This document shows, piece after piece, positions 1-6,832 of a stretch of DNA of 18,871 nucleotides. The translations under genes were made by a program, and so were the position numbers. The stretch's first letter is position 1; each line of letters starts with the position of its first letter. The stretch is from Flavobacterium sp. (GTDB lineage: Bacteria > Bacteroidota > Bacteroidia > Flavobacteriales > Flavobacteriaceae): assembly GCA_004296145.1 (NCBI GenBank), contig SEBM01000015.1:1-18871 (forward strand), written 5' to 3'. The notes under the pieces are model-generated. The model made no database searches. It saw only the letters and a program-made list of their open reading frames with translations, and was not told the origin of the DNA.

Positions 1-30
1 CCCTTAAACATATTGTTTAAGGGTTTCTTT
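1..30 (+). terminator. Hairpin terminator at left edge
   Basis: CCCTTAAACA (1-10) and TGTTTAAGGG (14-23) form a perfect 10-bp stem with a 3-nt loop, followed on the plus strand by TTTCTTTTT. It would end a plus-strand transcript entering from outside the window. It may also serve the minus-strand gene at 54-311, but the bases beyond position 1 are not visible. The same 10-bp stem recurs at 481-505. Confidence 0.7.
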
Positions 31-53
31 TTATATCGGAATCTGGATTGAAA

Positions 54-311
54 TTATTTTTCGTTTTCTAAATTATCAGCAGCAGAAATCTGATCAAGAA
101 TATTAGTTTGATTGGGTGAAATATAATTTTTTACCTCATTGGTATTTTCTTTCTTAAAAAGAAGATCTAAGGCATGATACAGTTTTAATAAAACATCTTT
201 GTCTTCTTTTTCAATCTCCAAAGCAGTGTTAAAATTAAAAACATAATTATTCGAATTACGTACTTCTACTTTTATCGTTTTTGATGTGATTTTAAATTTA
301 ACTATATCCAT
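54..311 (-). CDS. Small hypothetical protein, 85 aa
   Basis: I do not recognise this protein. It is a short acidic/lysine-rich polypeptide with no signal peptide, membrane segment or cysteine, so it is probably cytosolic. The first 35 residues look beta-rich (alternating K-x-K-x-V pattern), followed by a leucine-rich stretch around residues 40-52 (LLKLYHALDLL) that looks helical, and an Asn/Glu-rich tail. A good promoter lies 25-32 bases before the ATG (-7 box TATTTTTG, and TTG with a 19-bp spacer), which supports a real gene rather than a chance frame. It stands alone between two terminator-like hairpins, with tRNA-Met upstream on the same strand. Function unknown. Confidence 0.6.
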   Translation of the reverse strand: MDIVKFKITSKTIKVEVRNSNNYVFNFNTALEIEKEDKDVLLKLYHALDLLFKKENTNEVKNYISPNQTNILDQISAADNLENEK

Positions 312-335
312 ATTGTTGTAAAATTACTTAGGTTG

Positions 336-365
336 CAAAAATAGAAAAAATAAAAAAGAACTCAA
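336..365 (-). promoter_or_regulatory. Promoter of the 85-aa gene
   Basis: On the minus strand TATTTTTG (343-336) matches the Bacteroidota -7 consensus TAnnTTTG. A TTG at 365-363 lies 19 bp upstream, the expected -33 spacing. The ATG follows 24 bases after the -7 box. Confidence 0.6.
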
Positions 366-469
366 CGTAATATAAAAGTTAGTACTTAATAAATGTATTC
401 GTTTAAAGTCTTGTTTAGAGTTTTTTTAATTTCACATTTCCGATATTTGAATCAGATCGGAATTGTTTT

Positions 470-508
470 AAAATAAAAAACCCTTAAACATTTACTGTTT
501 AAGGGTTT
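470..508 (-). terminator. Rho-independent terminator of tRNA-Met
   Basis: On the minus strand the tRNA is followed after 8 bases by a hairpin: 10-bp stem (481-490 with 496-505), extended by AAA/TTT pairs, with a 5-nt loop. A T-rich run follows (complement of 470-480). The stem arms are identical to those at 1-23. Confidence 0.8.
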
Positions 509-516
509 ACCTTTTG

Positions 517-590
517 TAGCGAGGACGGGAGTTGAACCCGTGACCTCAGGGTTATGAATCCTGCGCTCTAACCAACTGAGCTACCTCGCC
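517..590 (-). tRNA. tRNA-Met (anticodon CAU)
   Basis: The minus strand folds as a complete 74-nt cloverleaf. The acceptor stem is GGCGAGG/CCTCGCT with a G1-U72 wobble. The D arm is GCTC...GAGC, the anticodon arm CAGGA-TTCATAA-CCCTG, and the T arm ACGGG-TTCAACT-CCCGT. The loop TTCATAA gives anticodon CAU. There is an A-C mismatch at the bottom of the anticodon stem (31-39). CCA is not encoded; the sequence reads ACAAAA after the acceptor stem. The first pair is not the C1xA72 mismatch of initiator tRNA, so I favour elongator Met; a lysidine-modified tRNA-Ile2 with genomic CAU cannot be excluded from sequence alone. It has its own promoter and terminator. Confidence 0.93.
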
Positions 591-624
591 AAGACTGCTC
601 TCAAATTGTCTCTGATTGCGGGTG

Positions 625-654
625 CAAATATAAAAATAATATTAAAGCGAACAA
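625..654 (-). promoter_or_regulatory. Promoter of tRNA-Met
   Basis: The minus strand has TATATTTG (632-625), a perfect TAnnTTTG -7 box, with TTG at 654-652 separated by 19 bp. The tRNA begins 34 bases downstream, leaving room for a short 5' leader. Confidence 0.7.
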
Positions 655-692
655 GCATAAAATGAAGAAAAAAAAATATTTTTAAAAACGCA

Positions 693-721
693 TTGTTTTT
701 GGACATATATTCTTATATTTC
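693..721 (+). promoter_or_regulatory. Probable promoter of START-like gene
   Basis: TTG at 693-695 and TATATTTC at 714-721 (one mismatch to TAnnTTTG) are 18 bp apart, 20 bases before the ATG at 742. Confidence 0.45.
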
Positions 722-741
722 GAAAAAATTAAAAGTAGCAC

Positions 742-1134
742 ATGGATCCAAAAATACGTTACGAAATCGAGTTTCCCATAAATTCTTCGCCGCAATTATT
801 ATATCAATATATATCAACGCCGTCAGGTTTATCAGAATGGTTTGCTGACAACGTTAACTCAAGAGGAGAGTTTTTCACTTTCATCTGGAATGATTCGCAG
901 GAAAAAGCGCGTCTTGCTTCTAAAAAAACAGGTGAAAAAGTAAAGTTTAAATGGGTTGATGAAAGCAGTAAGGATACTGATTATTTTTTCGAACTACATA
1001 TTTTAGTTGATGAATTGACTAAAGATGTATCATTGATGGTAGTCGATTTTGCAGAAAGAGAAGAAGTTGGAGAAGCTAAACAATTGTGGGAGAATCAAAT
1101 CTCAGACCTCAAACATCTTATAGGATCTGTTTAG
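742..1134 (+). CDS. START-like (SRPBCC fold) domain protein
   Basis: A 130-aa cytosolic protein with no signal peptide. It resembles the START-like/AHSA1 group that is near universal in Bacteroidota. The pattern runs from an N-terminal strand (RYEIEFPINSSPQLLYQYISTPSGLSEWFADNV), where S-x-L-S-E-W-F-A marks the first helix and the cavity entrance. Strands follow with FxFxWxxSQEKA and KFKWVDE, and the protein ends in a long C-terminal helix (EAKQLWENQISDLKHLIGS) typical of the helix-grip fold. Such domains bind hydrophobic ligands or assist proteins; the role of this one is not known. The size matches the whole domain, so it is complete. It is followed by a terminator that also forms the leader of the next gene. 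Confidence 0.8.
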   Translation: MDPKIRYEIEFPINSSPQLLYQYISTPSGLSEWFADNVNSRGEFFTFIWNDSQEKARLASKKTGEKVKFKWVDESSKDTDYFFELHILVDELTKDVSLMVVDFAEREEVGEAKQLWENQISDLKHLIGSV

Positions 1135-1154
1135 TAAAAGTCTATTTTATCCCT

Positions 1155-1162
1155 TATATTTG
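1155..1162 (+). promoter_or_regulatory. -7 box for aminotransferase gene
   Basis: TATATTTG is a perfect match to TAnnTTTG and is followed by CC as in several promoters here. No clear -33 TTG is visible because the stop codon of the upstream gene lies there. Transcription would start around 1168-1170, inside the hairpin at 1163-1181. Confidence 0.55.
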
Positions 1163-1188
1163 CCCTGAACAAAATTCAGGGTTTTTTT
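1163..1188 (+). terminator. Intrinsic terminator abutting next start codon
   Basis: CCCTGAA (1163-1169) pairs with TTCAGGG (1175-1181) around the loop CAAAA, followed by seven T residues (1182-1188) and immediately by the ATG at 1189. It should end the START-like transcript. It lies between the -7 box and the start codon of the aminotransferase gene. Confidence 0.75.
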
Positions 1189-2028
1189 ATGATCAATTTT
1201 AACGGAAATATAGTAGAGCGCGAGGAGAATATATTAACTCAAAACCGCGCTTTTTTGTATGGCGATGGTGTTTTTGAAACACTAAAAATAATCAACAACA
1301 AAATATTGTTTCTCGAAGATCATTATTTCAGGTTAATGGCTTCTATGCGTGTTGTGAGAATGGAAATTCCAATGAACTTCACGATGGAATATTTTGAAGA
1401 ACAGGTTTTAAAAGTCGTTCAGGAAAATGGTTTTTCTGCATCTGCAAGAGCCCGAATTACAGTTTTTAGAAATGATGGTGGTTTGTATTTGCCAAAAACA
1501 AATGACGTTTCGTTTTTAATTCACGCAACTGCATTAGAAAATACTTTATATGCTTTAAAATCTTCTCATTACGAAGTCGATTTGTATAAAGATTTCTATG
1601 TAACCAAACAATTATTATCGTCGATTAAAACGACCAATAAAATAATTAATGTTACCGGAAGTATTTTTGCACACGAAAATGGTTTAGATAATTGCATTTT
1701 GCTAAATGACACCAAAAATGTTGTAGAAGCACTACAAGGCAACTTGTTTATGGTTATGGGCAAAAAACTTATAACGCCTCCGGTTTCAGAAGGATGTTTA
1801 AATGGAATAATGCGTAAACAAATTTTAGCTTTGGCTAAAAAAACAGAAGGCATAGAAGTATCCGAAGAAATAATTTCGCCATTTGATCTTCAAAAAGCTG
1901 ACGAATTATTTCTCACAAATGTGATCACAGGGATACAGTCGATAAGCAAATATCGAAAAAAAGATTTCACAACTAATCTGGCTCATTTATTAGTACAGAA
2001 GCTAAACGAATCTATATCTGAAAATTAA
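1189..2028 (+). CDS. Class IV PLP-dependent aminotransferase/lyase
   Basis: A 279-aa fold-type IV PLP enzyme, the family of branched-chain aminotransferase (IlvE), D-amino acid aminotransferase and aminodeoxychorismate lyase (PabC). The N-terminal MINFNGxIV...NRAFLYGDGVFETLK (residues 1-33) is the family signature. The Schiff-base lysine is probably Lys147 in SSIKTTNK, which has the K-x-x-N pattern seen in PabC and D-AAT. E180 in VVEALQGNLF should contact the PLP ring nitrogen, and GCLNGIMR (202-209) the phosphate. The length fits a full enzyme. The substrate cannot be decided: the K-x-x-N motif leans to a PabC-type lyase making 4-aminobenzoate, but no pabA/pabB neighbour is present. The stop codon overlaps that of the convergent yqgE gene. 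Confidence 0.85.
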   Translation: MINFNGNIVEREENILTQNRAFLYGDGVFETLKIINNKILFLEDHYFRLMASMRVVRMEIPMNFTMEYFEEQVLKVVQENGFSASARARITVFRNDGGLYLPKTNDVSFLIHATALENTLYALKSSHYEVDLYKDFYVTKQLLSSIKTTNKIINVTGSIFAHENGLDNCILLNDTKNVVEALQGNLFMVMGKKLITPPVSEGCLNGIMRKQILALAKKTEGIEVSEEIISPFDLQKADELFLTNVITGIQSISKYRKKDFTTNLAHLLVQKLNESISEN

Positions 2029-2585
2029 TTCAGATATGGATTTTCGGGTGCGTTTGACCAAATAAGATAATCTCCTCCCAGCTCAATGATTTGTTCTTTC
2101 CAAAAGTGAGTGGTAGATTTTCCGATAATTTTATTTTTATAATTATTATCGGCAATAATCCAGGAGTTTCCCTGCATTTCATTTTCAAGCTGGTTTTCGT
2201 CCCAACCGGTATAACCTAAGAAAAAACGAATATTATTTTTACTAATAGCCCCGCTGTTTATTAAGTCTTTGGTCGATTCGAAATCGCCACCCCAATAAAT
2301 TCCATTAGAAATCTCGACACTATTCGGGATTAACTCTGGAATATTGTGAATGAAATAAAGATTATCCTGTTCTACAGGACCTCCATTATATATCTTAAAA
2401 CTAGCATCAATTTCAGGAATTAAATCGTTAATAGTATACTTTAATGGCTTATTAATGATAAAACCTATTGATCCTTCTTTGTTATGGTCTGCTAATAAAA
2501 TTACCGATCTGTTGAATGATAAATCTCCAATTATTGAAGGCTCGGCAATAAGCAGGTGTCCTTTTTTTAATTTTTCTGAAATCAT
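2025..2585 (-). CDS. YqgE/AlgH family protein
   Basis: A UPF0301 (YqgE/AlgH, DUF179) protein. Hallmarks are GHLLIAEPSIIGDLSFNRSVILLADHNKEGSIGFIINKPL near the N-terminus, YNGGPVEQDNLYFIH in the middle, and IRFFLGYTGWDENQLENEMQGNSWI near the C-terminus. AlgH was named for alginate regulation in Pseudomonas, but the molecular function of the family is unsettled. The open frame extends to 2615 (196 aa), but I prefer the ATG at 2585 (186 aa). It gives MISEKLKKGHLLIAEP, the usual family N-terminus and length, while the extra ten residues (MIKFNKNCSR) look unrelated. The gene converges on the aminotransferase with a 4-bp overlap and no room for a terminator. Confidence 0.9.
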   Translation of the reverse strand: MISEKLKKGHLLIAEPSIIGDLSFNRSVILLADHNKEGSIGFIINKPLKYTINDLIPEIDASFKIYNGGPVEQDNLYFIHNIPELIPNSVEISNGIYWGGDFESTKDLINSGAISKNNIRFFLGYTGWDENQLENEMQGNSWIIADNNYKNKIIGKSTTHFWKEQIIELGGDYLIWSNAPENPYLN

Positions 2586-2649
2586 ACGGCTACAATTTTT
2601 ATTAAATTTAATCATAAAATATTTAAAAACCCAATAAAATCGTCAAACC

Positions 2650-2683
2650 GCACAAAAAAACCCTTCACAAGGAAGGGTTTTAA
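2650..2683 (-). terminator. Terminator of HU gene
   Basis: On the minus strand AAAACCCTTCC, a short loop, then GGAAGGGTTTTTTTG-type pairing (arms ACCCTTC/GAAGGGT around 2659-2680) gives a strong stem ending in seven T residues. It lies 30-60 bases after the HU stop codon and before the yqgE start. Confidence 0.75.
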
Positions 2684-2713
2684 TTATATTATAAGTTTAG
2701 AGAACTTTCTTAC

Positions 2714-2986
2714 TTAGTTCACTGCACCTTCTAATTCAGCACCAGCTTTAAATTTCACTACATTTTTAGCAGCGATTTTGATAGTTTTTCCAGTTTGTGG
2801 ATTTCTACCGTCTCTAGCAGCTCTAGCAGATACTGACCATGATCCGAAACCTACTAATGAAATTCTTCCTCCTTTTTTCAAAGTAGTTCCTACATTACCT
2901 AAAAAAGATTCTAAAGCTAATTTAGCCGCAGCTTTTGTAATTCCTGCATCAGCAGCGATAGCATCGATTAATTCTGATTTGTTCAT
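2714..2986 (-). CDS. hup: HU family DNA-binding protein
   Basis: A 90-aa histone-like nucleoid protein that binds and bends DNA as a dimer. The full HU/IHF pattern is present: MNKSELIDAIAADAGITKAAAKLALESFL (helices 1-2), GGRISLVGFGSWSVSARAARDGRNPQTGKTIKI (saddle and beta-arm), with R-N-P-Q-T-G around residues 61-66 carrying the intercalating proline, then the closing helix KFKAGAELEGAVN. Length is standard. It is monocistronic, with a good promoter and a strong terminator. HU and IHF subunits cannot be separated with certainty, but HU is the likelier call for Bacteroidota. Confidence 0.95.
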   Translation of the reverse strand: MNKSELIDAIAADAGITKAAAKLALESFLGNVGTTLKKGGRISLVGFGSWSVSARAARDGRNPQTGKTIKIAAKNVVKFKAGAELEGAVN

Positions 2987-3033
2987 AATAATTAGTTATT
3001 AATTGTTGGTTAAAAAAAAAAATTGTTAATACA

Positions 3034-3063
3034 CAAATTTAATAGGAAATCCGTTGCGTGCAA
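3034..3063 (-). promoter_or_regulatory. Promoter of HU gene
   Basis: Minus-strand TAAATTTG (3041-3034) matches TAnnTTTG and has TTG at 3063-3061, 19 bp upstream. The leader before the ATG is about 40 bases and A/T-rich, with a long T run (minus strand). Confidence 0.65.
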
Positions 3064-3137
3064 GCGTTTTGCGTAATTTTAGCAAAAATTGTTGATAACT
3101 TACTTTTTTTGTTCATAAAGGATGTTATTCGTCGATT

Positions 3138-3161
3138 AAAACAGGTAAAAACCCCTGTTTC
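3138..3161 (-). terminator. Possible weak terminator after fmt
   Basis: On the minus strand AAACAGG and CCTGTTT form a 7-bp stem with an 8-nt loop rich in T, followed by TTAAT. The U tract is poor, so the call is tentative; the position a few bases after the fmt stop codon is suitable. Confidence 0.4.
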
Positions 3162-3168
3162 ATTGGCC

Positions 3169-4116
3169 TTAATAGACTTTTGCTTCTTCAGAAAAAGTGA
3201 TTCCGTTAAGCAATTCTGCTACCTGCATTCTCTTTTTTCCTGGTAATTGTAAGCTCAAAAGTAAAATATAACCATTCTTAATAGCAATTTTGATTTCTTT
3301 TTTGCTGCTAATAACCTTTCCGATTTCATCAGAATGTGATTCTTCAACTAGCTTAGCTTCATATATTTTGATGCTTAATTCTTCGTTTTTGTCTTTTAAA
3401 AAACACCAGGCGGCCGGATATGGGCTCAAACCGCGAATCAGATTATTGATTTCTTCGCCGGATTTAGTCCAGTCGATCTTACAATTTTCTTTGTTTAGTT
3501 TATAAGCCGTTTTAATTTCTTCGTTATCTTCCTGAATTGTAGTAGTAACATTTCCGTTTTCAATAACTTTTAAAGTATCAATCACAGTCTCGCTTCCCAA
3601 ATTCATTAATCGGTCGTGAAGTTGTCCGGCACTTTCAGTCGGTTCAATAGCAATTTCCGAATTTAAGATCATTGCTCCGGTATCAATTTTATCATCAATA
3701 AAGAAAGTCGTAACACCGGTTTTGGTTTCTCCATTAATAATAGCCCAGTTTATGGGCGCCGCACCGCGGTAATTTGGCAGTAAAGAAGCATGAAGATTAA
3801 AAGTTCCTAAACCTGGCATTTCCCAAACTACTTTTGGCAGCATTCTAAAAGCCACTACAATTTGTAGATTGGCATTTAAAGCTTTTAATTCAGCAAGAAA
3901 ACTCTCGTCTTTTAAATTTGTCGGTTGTAATAAAGTCAGATTATTTTCTAAAGCATATTCTTTTACAGCCGAATATTTAATTTTTTGCCCGCGTCCTGCC
4001 GGTTTATCCGCAGCTGTGATCACGCCGACAACATCATAATTGTTTTTAATAATGGTATCCAGAATGCCAACAGCAAATTCCGGAGTTCCCATAAATATGA
4101 TTTTTAATTTTTCCAT
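3169..4116 (-). CDS. fmt: Methionyl-tRNA formyltransferase
   Basis: A 315-aa cytosolic enzyme that transfers a formyl group from 10-formyl-tetrahydrofolate to Met-tRNA(fMet) before translation initiation. The N-terminal KIIFMGTPEFAV and the folate-site motif FNLHASLLPNYRGAAPINWAI (residues 106 on) are diagnostic. The catalytic triad is present as N107, H109 and D145 (in DDKIDTGAMI). The C-terminal OB-like domain starts around residue 208 (KLNKENCKIDWTKSGEEINNLIRGLSPYPAAW). Length equals the family norm. The start ATG shares its A with the recQ stop codon (TAATG), so the two genes are probably translationally coupled. Confidence 0.97.
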   Translation of the reverse strand: MEKLKIIFMGTPEFAVGILDTIIKNNYDVVGVITAADKPAGRGQKIKYSAVKEYALENNLTLLQPTNLKDESFLAELKALNANLQIVVAFRMLPKVVWEMPGLGTFNLHASLLPNYRGAAPINWAIINGETKTGVTTFFIDDKIDTGAMILNSEIAIEPTESAGQLHDRLMNLGSETVIDTLKVIENGNVTTTIQEDNEEIKTAYKLNKENCKIDWTKSGEEINNLIRGLSPYPAAWCFLKDKNEELSIKIYEAKLVEESHSDEIGKVISSKKEIKIAIKNGYILLLSLQLPGKKRMQVAELLNGITFSEEAKVY

Positions 4117-6011
4117 TATATTTTTAAAGTGTATTTATTATTGGGTTGAATGATGATATGATTGTTTTCTAATAATTCCTGAAGAACCAAAACAATATCA
4201 TTGGCATCCATTTTTATTTGAACCTGAATTTCTCTTGACGTCAAGGCAGCGCTTTTTAATAGCGACAAAATTTTATCTGCAATAGAATCCGTTTCGGTTA
4301 TTTTCCCTTTTTGCGTAATGCAATACGAACAAACGCCACAATTTGTATTCGTTTCTTCTCCAAAATAATCCAGAATCAAACGATTCTTGCAGGTTTTGTT
4401 TTCCTTTATATAATGAAGAACAGACATTAAGTGATCTTTCTTAAGCTGATTTTGCTTTTCTAAATATTTCGCAACTCTGTTTATAGTTAAATCGTCTTCG
4501 CGAACTTCATTAAATAAAATAGTCGCATCGTTGTTTTTAGCTTTGTATTCAATGATTTCTTTTTCTCTTAATTTTTCCAAAACAGCAGAAACTTGCTCTT
4601 CTGTATGATGTGATTTCTTGGTAATCAAAGGTAAATTAAAAGGAACCTTCATATCATAAATTCCCGGATATGTTCTCAAAATGGCCAAAACAATTTCTTC
4701 ATCATTGGGATTCAGGCTCATATATCGAATAACTTCTTTCGATTCAATTAAAAACTGCATCGTAATGTTTTCAGAAAATTCCTGAGACATCGTAATAATT
4801 CCCTGTTGATTCAAAAACTGCAAAGCATTATACGTTTTAAGAGTAGGGAAGTCGTATTTCTGACAAAAGTGATTCATTTTAAAAGAAAAAGAATCATCTA
4901 AACCTTCGCCATAAGCAATCTGAAAATAGTTACAGAGTTTATTATAAACCGATTTAAGGAATTTTTTATCCGGCAAAACGCTCAAAAACTGCTGTTCCGT
5001 TTGTCCGCTGTCTGATGGACTGGTTAATAAAACAGCAAAAGATTTTCCGCCGTTTCTTCCTGCGCGTCCAGATTCCTGATAATAATTTTCAATGTTTTCC
5101 GGAAGCTGTGTGTGAATAACCGTTTTTACATTGTCCTTGTCAATTCCCATTCCGAATGCATTCGTGGCAACAATTACCTGTGCCTGCTCCGACATCCACA
5201 ACTGCATATTTTTGTCTTTTTCTTTTGCCGAAAGACCGCCATGATAATAAGTTGCCCTAAAACCAAGTGACTGCAATTGCGTCGACATATTCAGACACGA
5301 TTTCCTGTTTCTAACATATATAATAGAAGGCTGTGGGTTTTTCTTAAGGATTTGTTCAACGCGGTATAATTTGTCTTCCACTTCAAAAACCATATACGCG
5401 ATATTTTCTCTTGCAAAAGACTGTTGAAAAAGTTTGGTGTCTTTAAGTTCCAGTTCCGTTTTAATATCTTCAATAACTCTCGGTGTTGCTGTAGCCGTCA
5501 AGGCAAGAAAAGGAATTTTAGGAAAGAATTTTTTAAGCTCAGAAATTTTCAAATATGCCGGACGAAAATCGTGTCCCCATTGCGAAACACAATGTGCCTC
5601 ATCAATTGCAATTAAATTTATAGGAAGATTTTTAATACGCTCCAGAATCCAGTCTGATTGTAAACGTTCTGGCGAAAGATATAAAAACTTGTAATTTCCG
5701 TATTGGCAATTATCCAGAAGATCAATAATTTCTTCCGTATGAATACCACCAGTAAGTGCAATGGCTTTAATATCTCTCTTTTGAAGATTTGCAACCTGAT
5801 CTTTCATCAGCGCGATCAAAGGCGAAATCACCAGACAAATTCCGTCCAGCATCATCGCCGGAACCTGAAAACAAATCGATTTTCCACCGCCGGTTGGCAG
5901 TAAAGCAAATGTATCCTGACCGTCTAAAACCGAATCTATGATTTCTTTCTGAAGCGGTCTAAAGCTGTCGTGTTTCCAGTATTTTAAAAGAATTTCCTGC
6001 GCTTCAAGCAT
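4116..6011 (-). CDS. recQ: ATP-dependent DNA helicase RecQ
   Basis: A 631-aa superfamily 2 3'-5' helicase for recombination and replication-fork repair. Motifs in order: SFRPLQ (motif 0, about 16-21), Walker A LPTGGGKS (38-45), DEAH box (137-140) followed by the aromatic-rich loop CVSQWGHDFRPAY, LTATATP (motif III), YYHGGLSAKEKD, and QESGRAGRNGG (motif VI). The RQC zinc site is intact with C541, C558, C561 and C564 (CGVCSYC). The C-terminus after the zinc site is only about 67 residues and looks like a single winged-helix. I see no clear HRDC domain, which E. coli RecQ has, although this shorter form is not unusual in Bacteroidota. It lies between an AAA ATPase gene and fmt in one run. Confidence 0.95.
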   Translation of the reverse strand: MLEAQEILLKYWKHDSFRPLQKEIIDSVLDGQDTFALLPTGGGKSICFQVPAMMLDGICLVISPLIALMKDQVANLQKRDIKAIALTGGIHTEEIIDLLDNCQYGNYKFLYLSPERLQSDWILERIKNLPINLIAIDEAHCVSQWGHDFRPAYLKISELKKFFPKIPFLALTATATPRVIEDIKTELELKDTKLFQQSFARENIAYMVFEVEDKLYRVEQILKKNPQPSIIYVRNRKSCLNMSTQLQSLGFRATYYHGGLSAKEKDKNMQLWMSEQAQVIVATNAFGMGIDKDNVKTVIHTQLPENIENYYQESGRAGRNGGKSFAVLLTSPSDSGQTEQQFLSVLPDKKFLKSVYNKLCNYFQIAYGEGLDDSFSFKMNHFCQKYDFPTLKTYNALQFLNQQGIITMSQEFSENITMQFLIESKEVIRYMSLNPNDEEIVLAILRTYPGIYDMKVPFNLPLITKKSHHTEEQVSAVLEKLREKEIIEYKAKNNDATILFNEVREDDLTINRVAKYLEKQNQLKKDHLMSVLHYIKENKTCKNRLILDYFGEETNTNCGVCSYCITQKGKITETDSIADKILSLLKSAALTSREIQVQIKMDANDIVLVLQELLENNHIIIQPNNKYTLKI

Positions 6012-6020
6012 TGCTTTCGT

Positions 6021-6067
6021 TTTAAAGTTAAAAATTTAGAAATCAGTTTCTAGTTTAGAACTTTAAA
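6021..6067 (-). terminator. Imperfect hairpin between AAA gene and recQ
   Basis: Outer arms TTTAAAGTT (6021-6029) and AACTTTAAA (6059-6067) pair perfectly; an inner stem TAGAAA/TTTCTA (6037-6042 with 6047-6052) has a TCAG loop. It is almost pure A/T with no proper U tract, so it is a weak terminator or attenuator at best. Confidence 0.3.
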
Positions 6068-6074
6068 CCAAATG

Positions 6075-6608
6075 CTAAATTTTATCTAATATATAAAGAA
6101 TTCTGTTGTCAACAGTATCTTTCGGTACTTCTATTAAATCGTAACCGTATTTTTTATACGTCTCAACAAGGTGTTTCTGAATCGTAACGGCCTGTTCAAA
6201 ATTCTCATAACGCTCCGTGTCACTTTGGTAAATTTCTTCCCACGGCGGTAAAATAAAAATCTTCGAATATTTAATTTCCTCACAAGCTTTAGTAAAATGT
6301 GCCGGATATTCGTCACCAATATAATCCATATAAGCTACAACATCAGGAATACCGCGATCAATAAAAACCACATTGTCAGGTTCTTCAAGAGCATCATGAT
6401 ATTGTTTAATGCGTCCTTCCAAAAGCATTTCGCTAAACAATAAAGGCTCTTCCAGAAACAACTGATCGATACCTCGTTCTTGCGCTTCGAGCGTAACTTG
6501 ACGTGAAATTTCAGGATAACAGCAGTAGCCACGAGCCACCAATTCGTTAATTAGAGTAGATTTTCCCGTTCCCGGGCCACCAATGAGAACTATGATTTCT
6601 TTTTGCAC
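6075..6608 (-). CDS. AAA family ATPase (P-loop, AAA_28/NadR-like)
   Basis: A small P-loop NTPase of about 177 aa. It carries Walker A GGPGTGKST close to the N-terminus, a probable Walker B/lid region VVFIDRGIPDVVAYM, and a C-terminal SDTERYENFEQAVTIQKHLVETYKKYGYDLIEVP helix-strand unit. This arrangement is typical of the PF13521 (AAA_28) proteins related to the kinase domain of NadR and to deoxynucleoside-kinase-like folds, so phosphorylation of a small molecule is plausible but unproven. The frame opens further upstream to a TTG at 6629, but that codon sits inside a perfect -7 box (TAAATTTG). I therefore choose the GTG at 6608, which leaves a leader of about a dozen bases. It is first in the run with recQ and fmt. 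Confidence 0.8.
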   Translation of the reverse strand: MQKEIIVLIGGPGTGKSTLINELVARGYCCYPEISRQVTLEAQERGIDQLFLEEPLLFSEMLLEGRIKQYHDALEEPDNVVFIDRGIPDVVAYMDYIGDEYPAHFTKACEEIKYSKIFILPPWEEIYQSDTERYENFEQAVTIQKHLVETYKKYGYDLIEVPKDTVDNRILYILDKI

Positions 6609-6626
6609 TTTTAGAAAAATAAAGCG

Positions 6627-6634
6627 CAAATTTA
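6627..6634 (-). promoter_or_regulatory. -7 box for AAA ATPase gene
   Basis: Minus-strand TAAATTTG followed by CGC matches the TAnnTTTGC pattern shared by several promoters here. No -33 TTG is obvious. It argues against the upstream TTG start, which overlaps it. Confidence 0.5.
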
Positions 6635-6714
6635 CCTAAACTTATTCGTAATTAAAAAGAATATTTATCAGAAACGAATGATTTCGCATTTTTGGAAGCA
6701 TCGTTCCTGCTTTC

Positions 6715-6775
6715 GGCTATATCTTTTTTGGTCTCGTTCCCAAAAAACGAGACCAAAAAAGGATACCGCCTCAAT
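6715..6775. repeat. Long hairpin element with GGTCTCGTT stem
   Basis: CTTTTTTGGTCTCGTT (6723-6738) and its exact reverse complement (6746-6761) form a 16-bp stem with a 7-nt loop CCCAAAA. Pairing continues imperfectly outward (GGCTATAT with ATACCGCC). The flanks TTCCTGCTTTCGG and CCTCAATCAGGGTTAAAGGGG resemble an intergenic repeat I recall from Flavobacterium genomes; that link is from memory, not a search. Confidence 0.65.
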
Positions 6776-6832
6776 CAGGGTTAAAGGGGAAAGATGGTTT
6801 TGTTTTTGGATTTATTTCTTGGGATTCGCCCT

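Noticed and set aside
5291..5903. Several 60-86-codon frames within recQ on both strands
   Set aside because: All lie inside the conserved helicase core and have no independent start signals.
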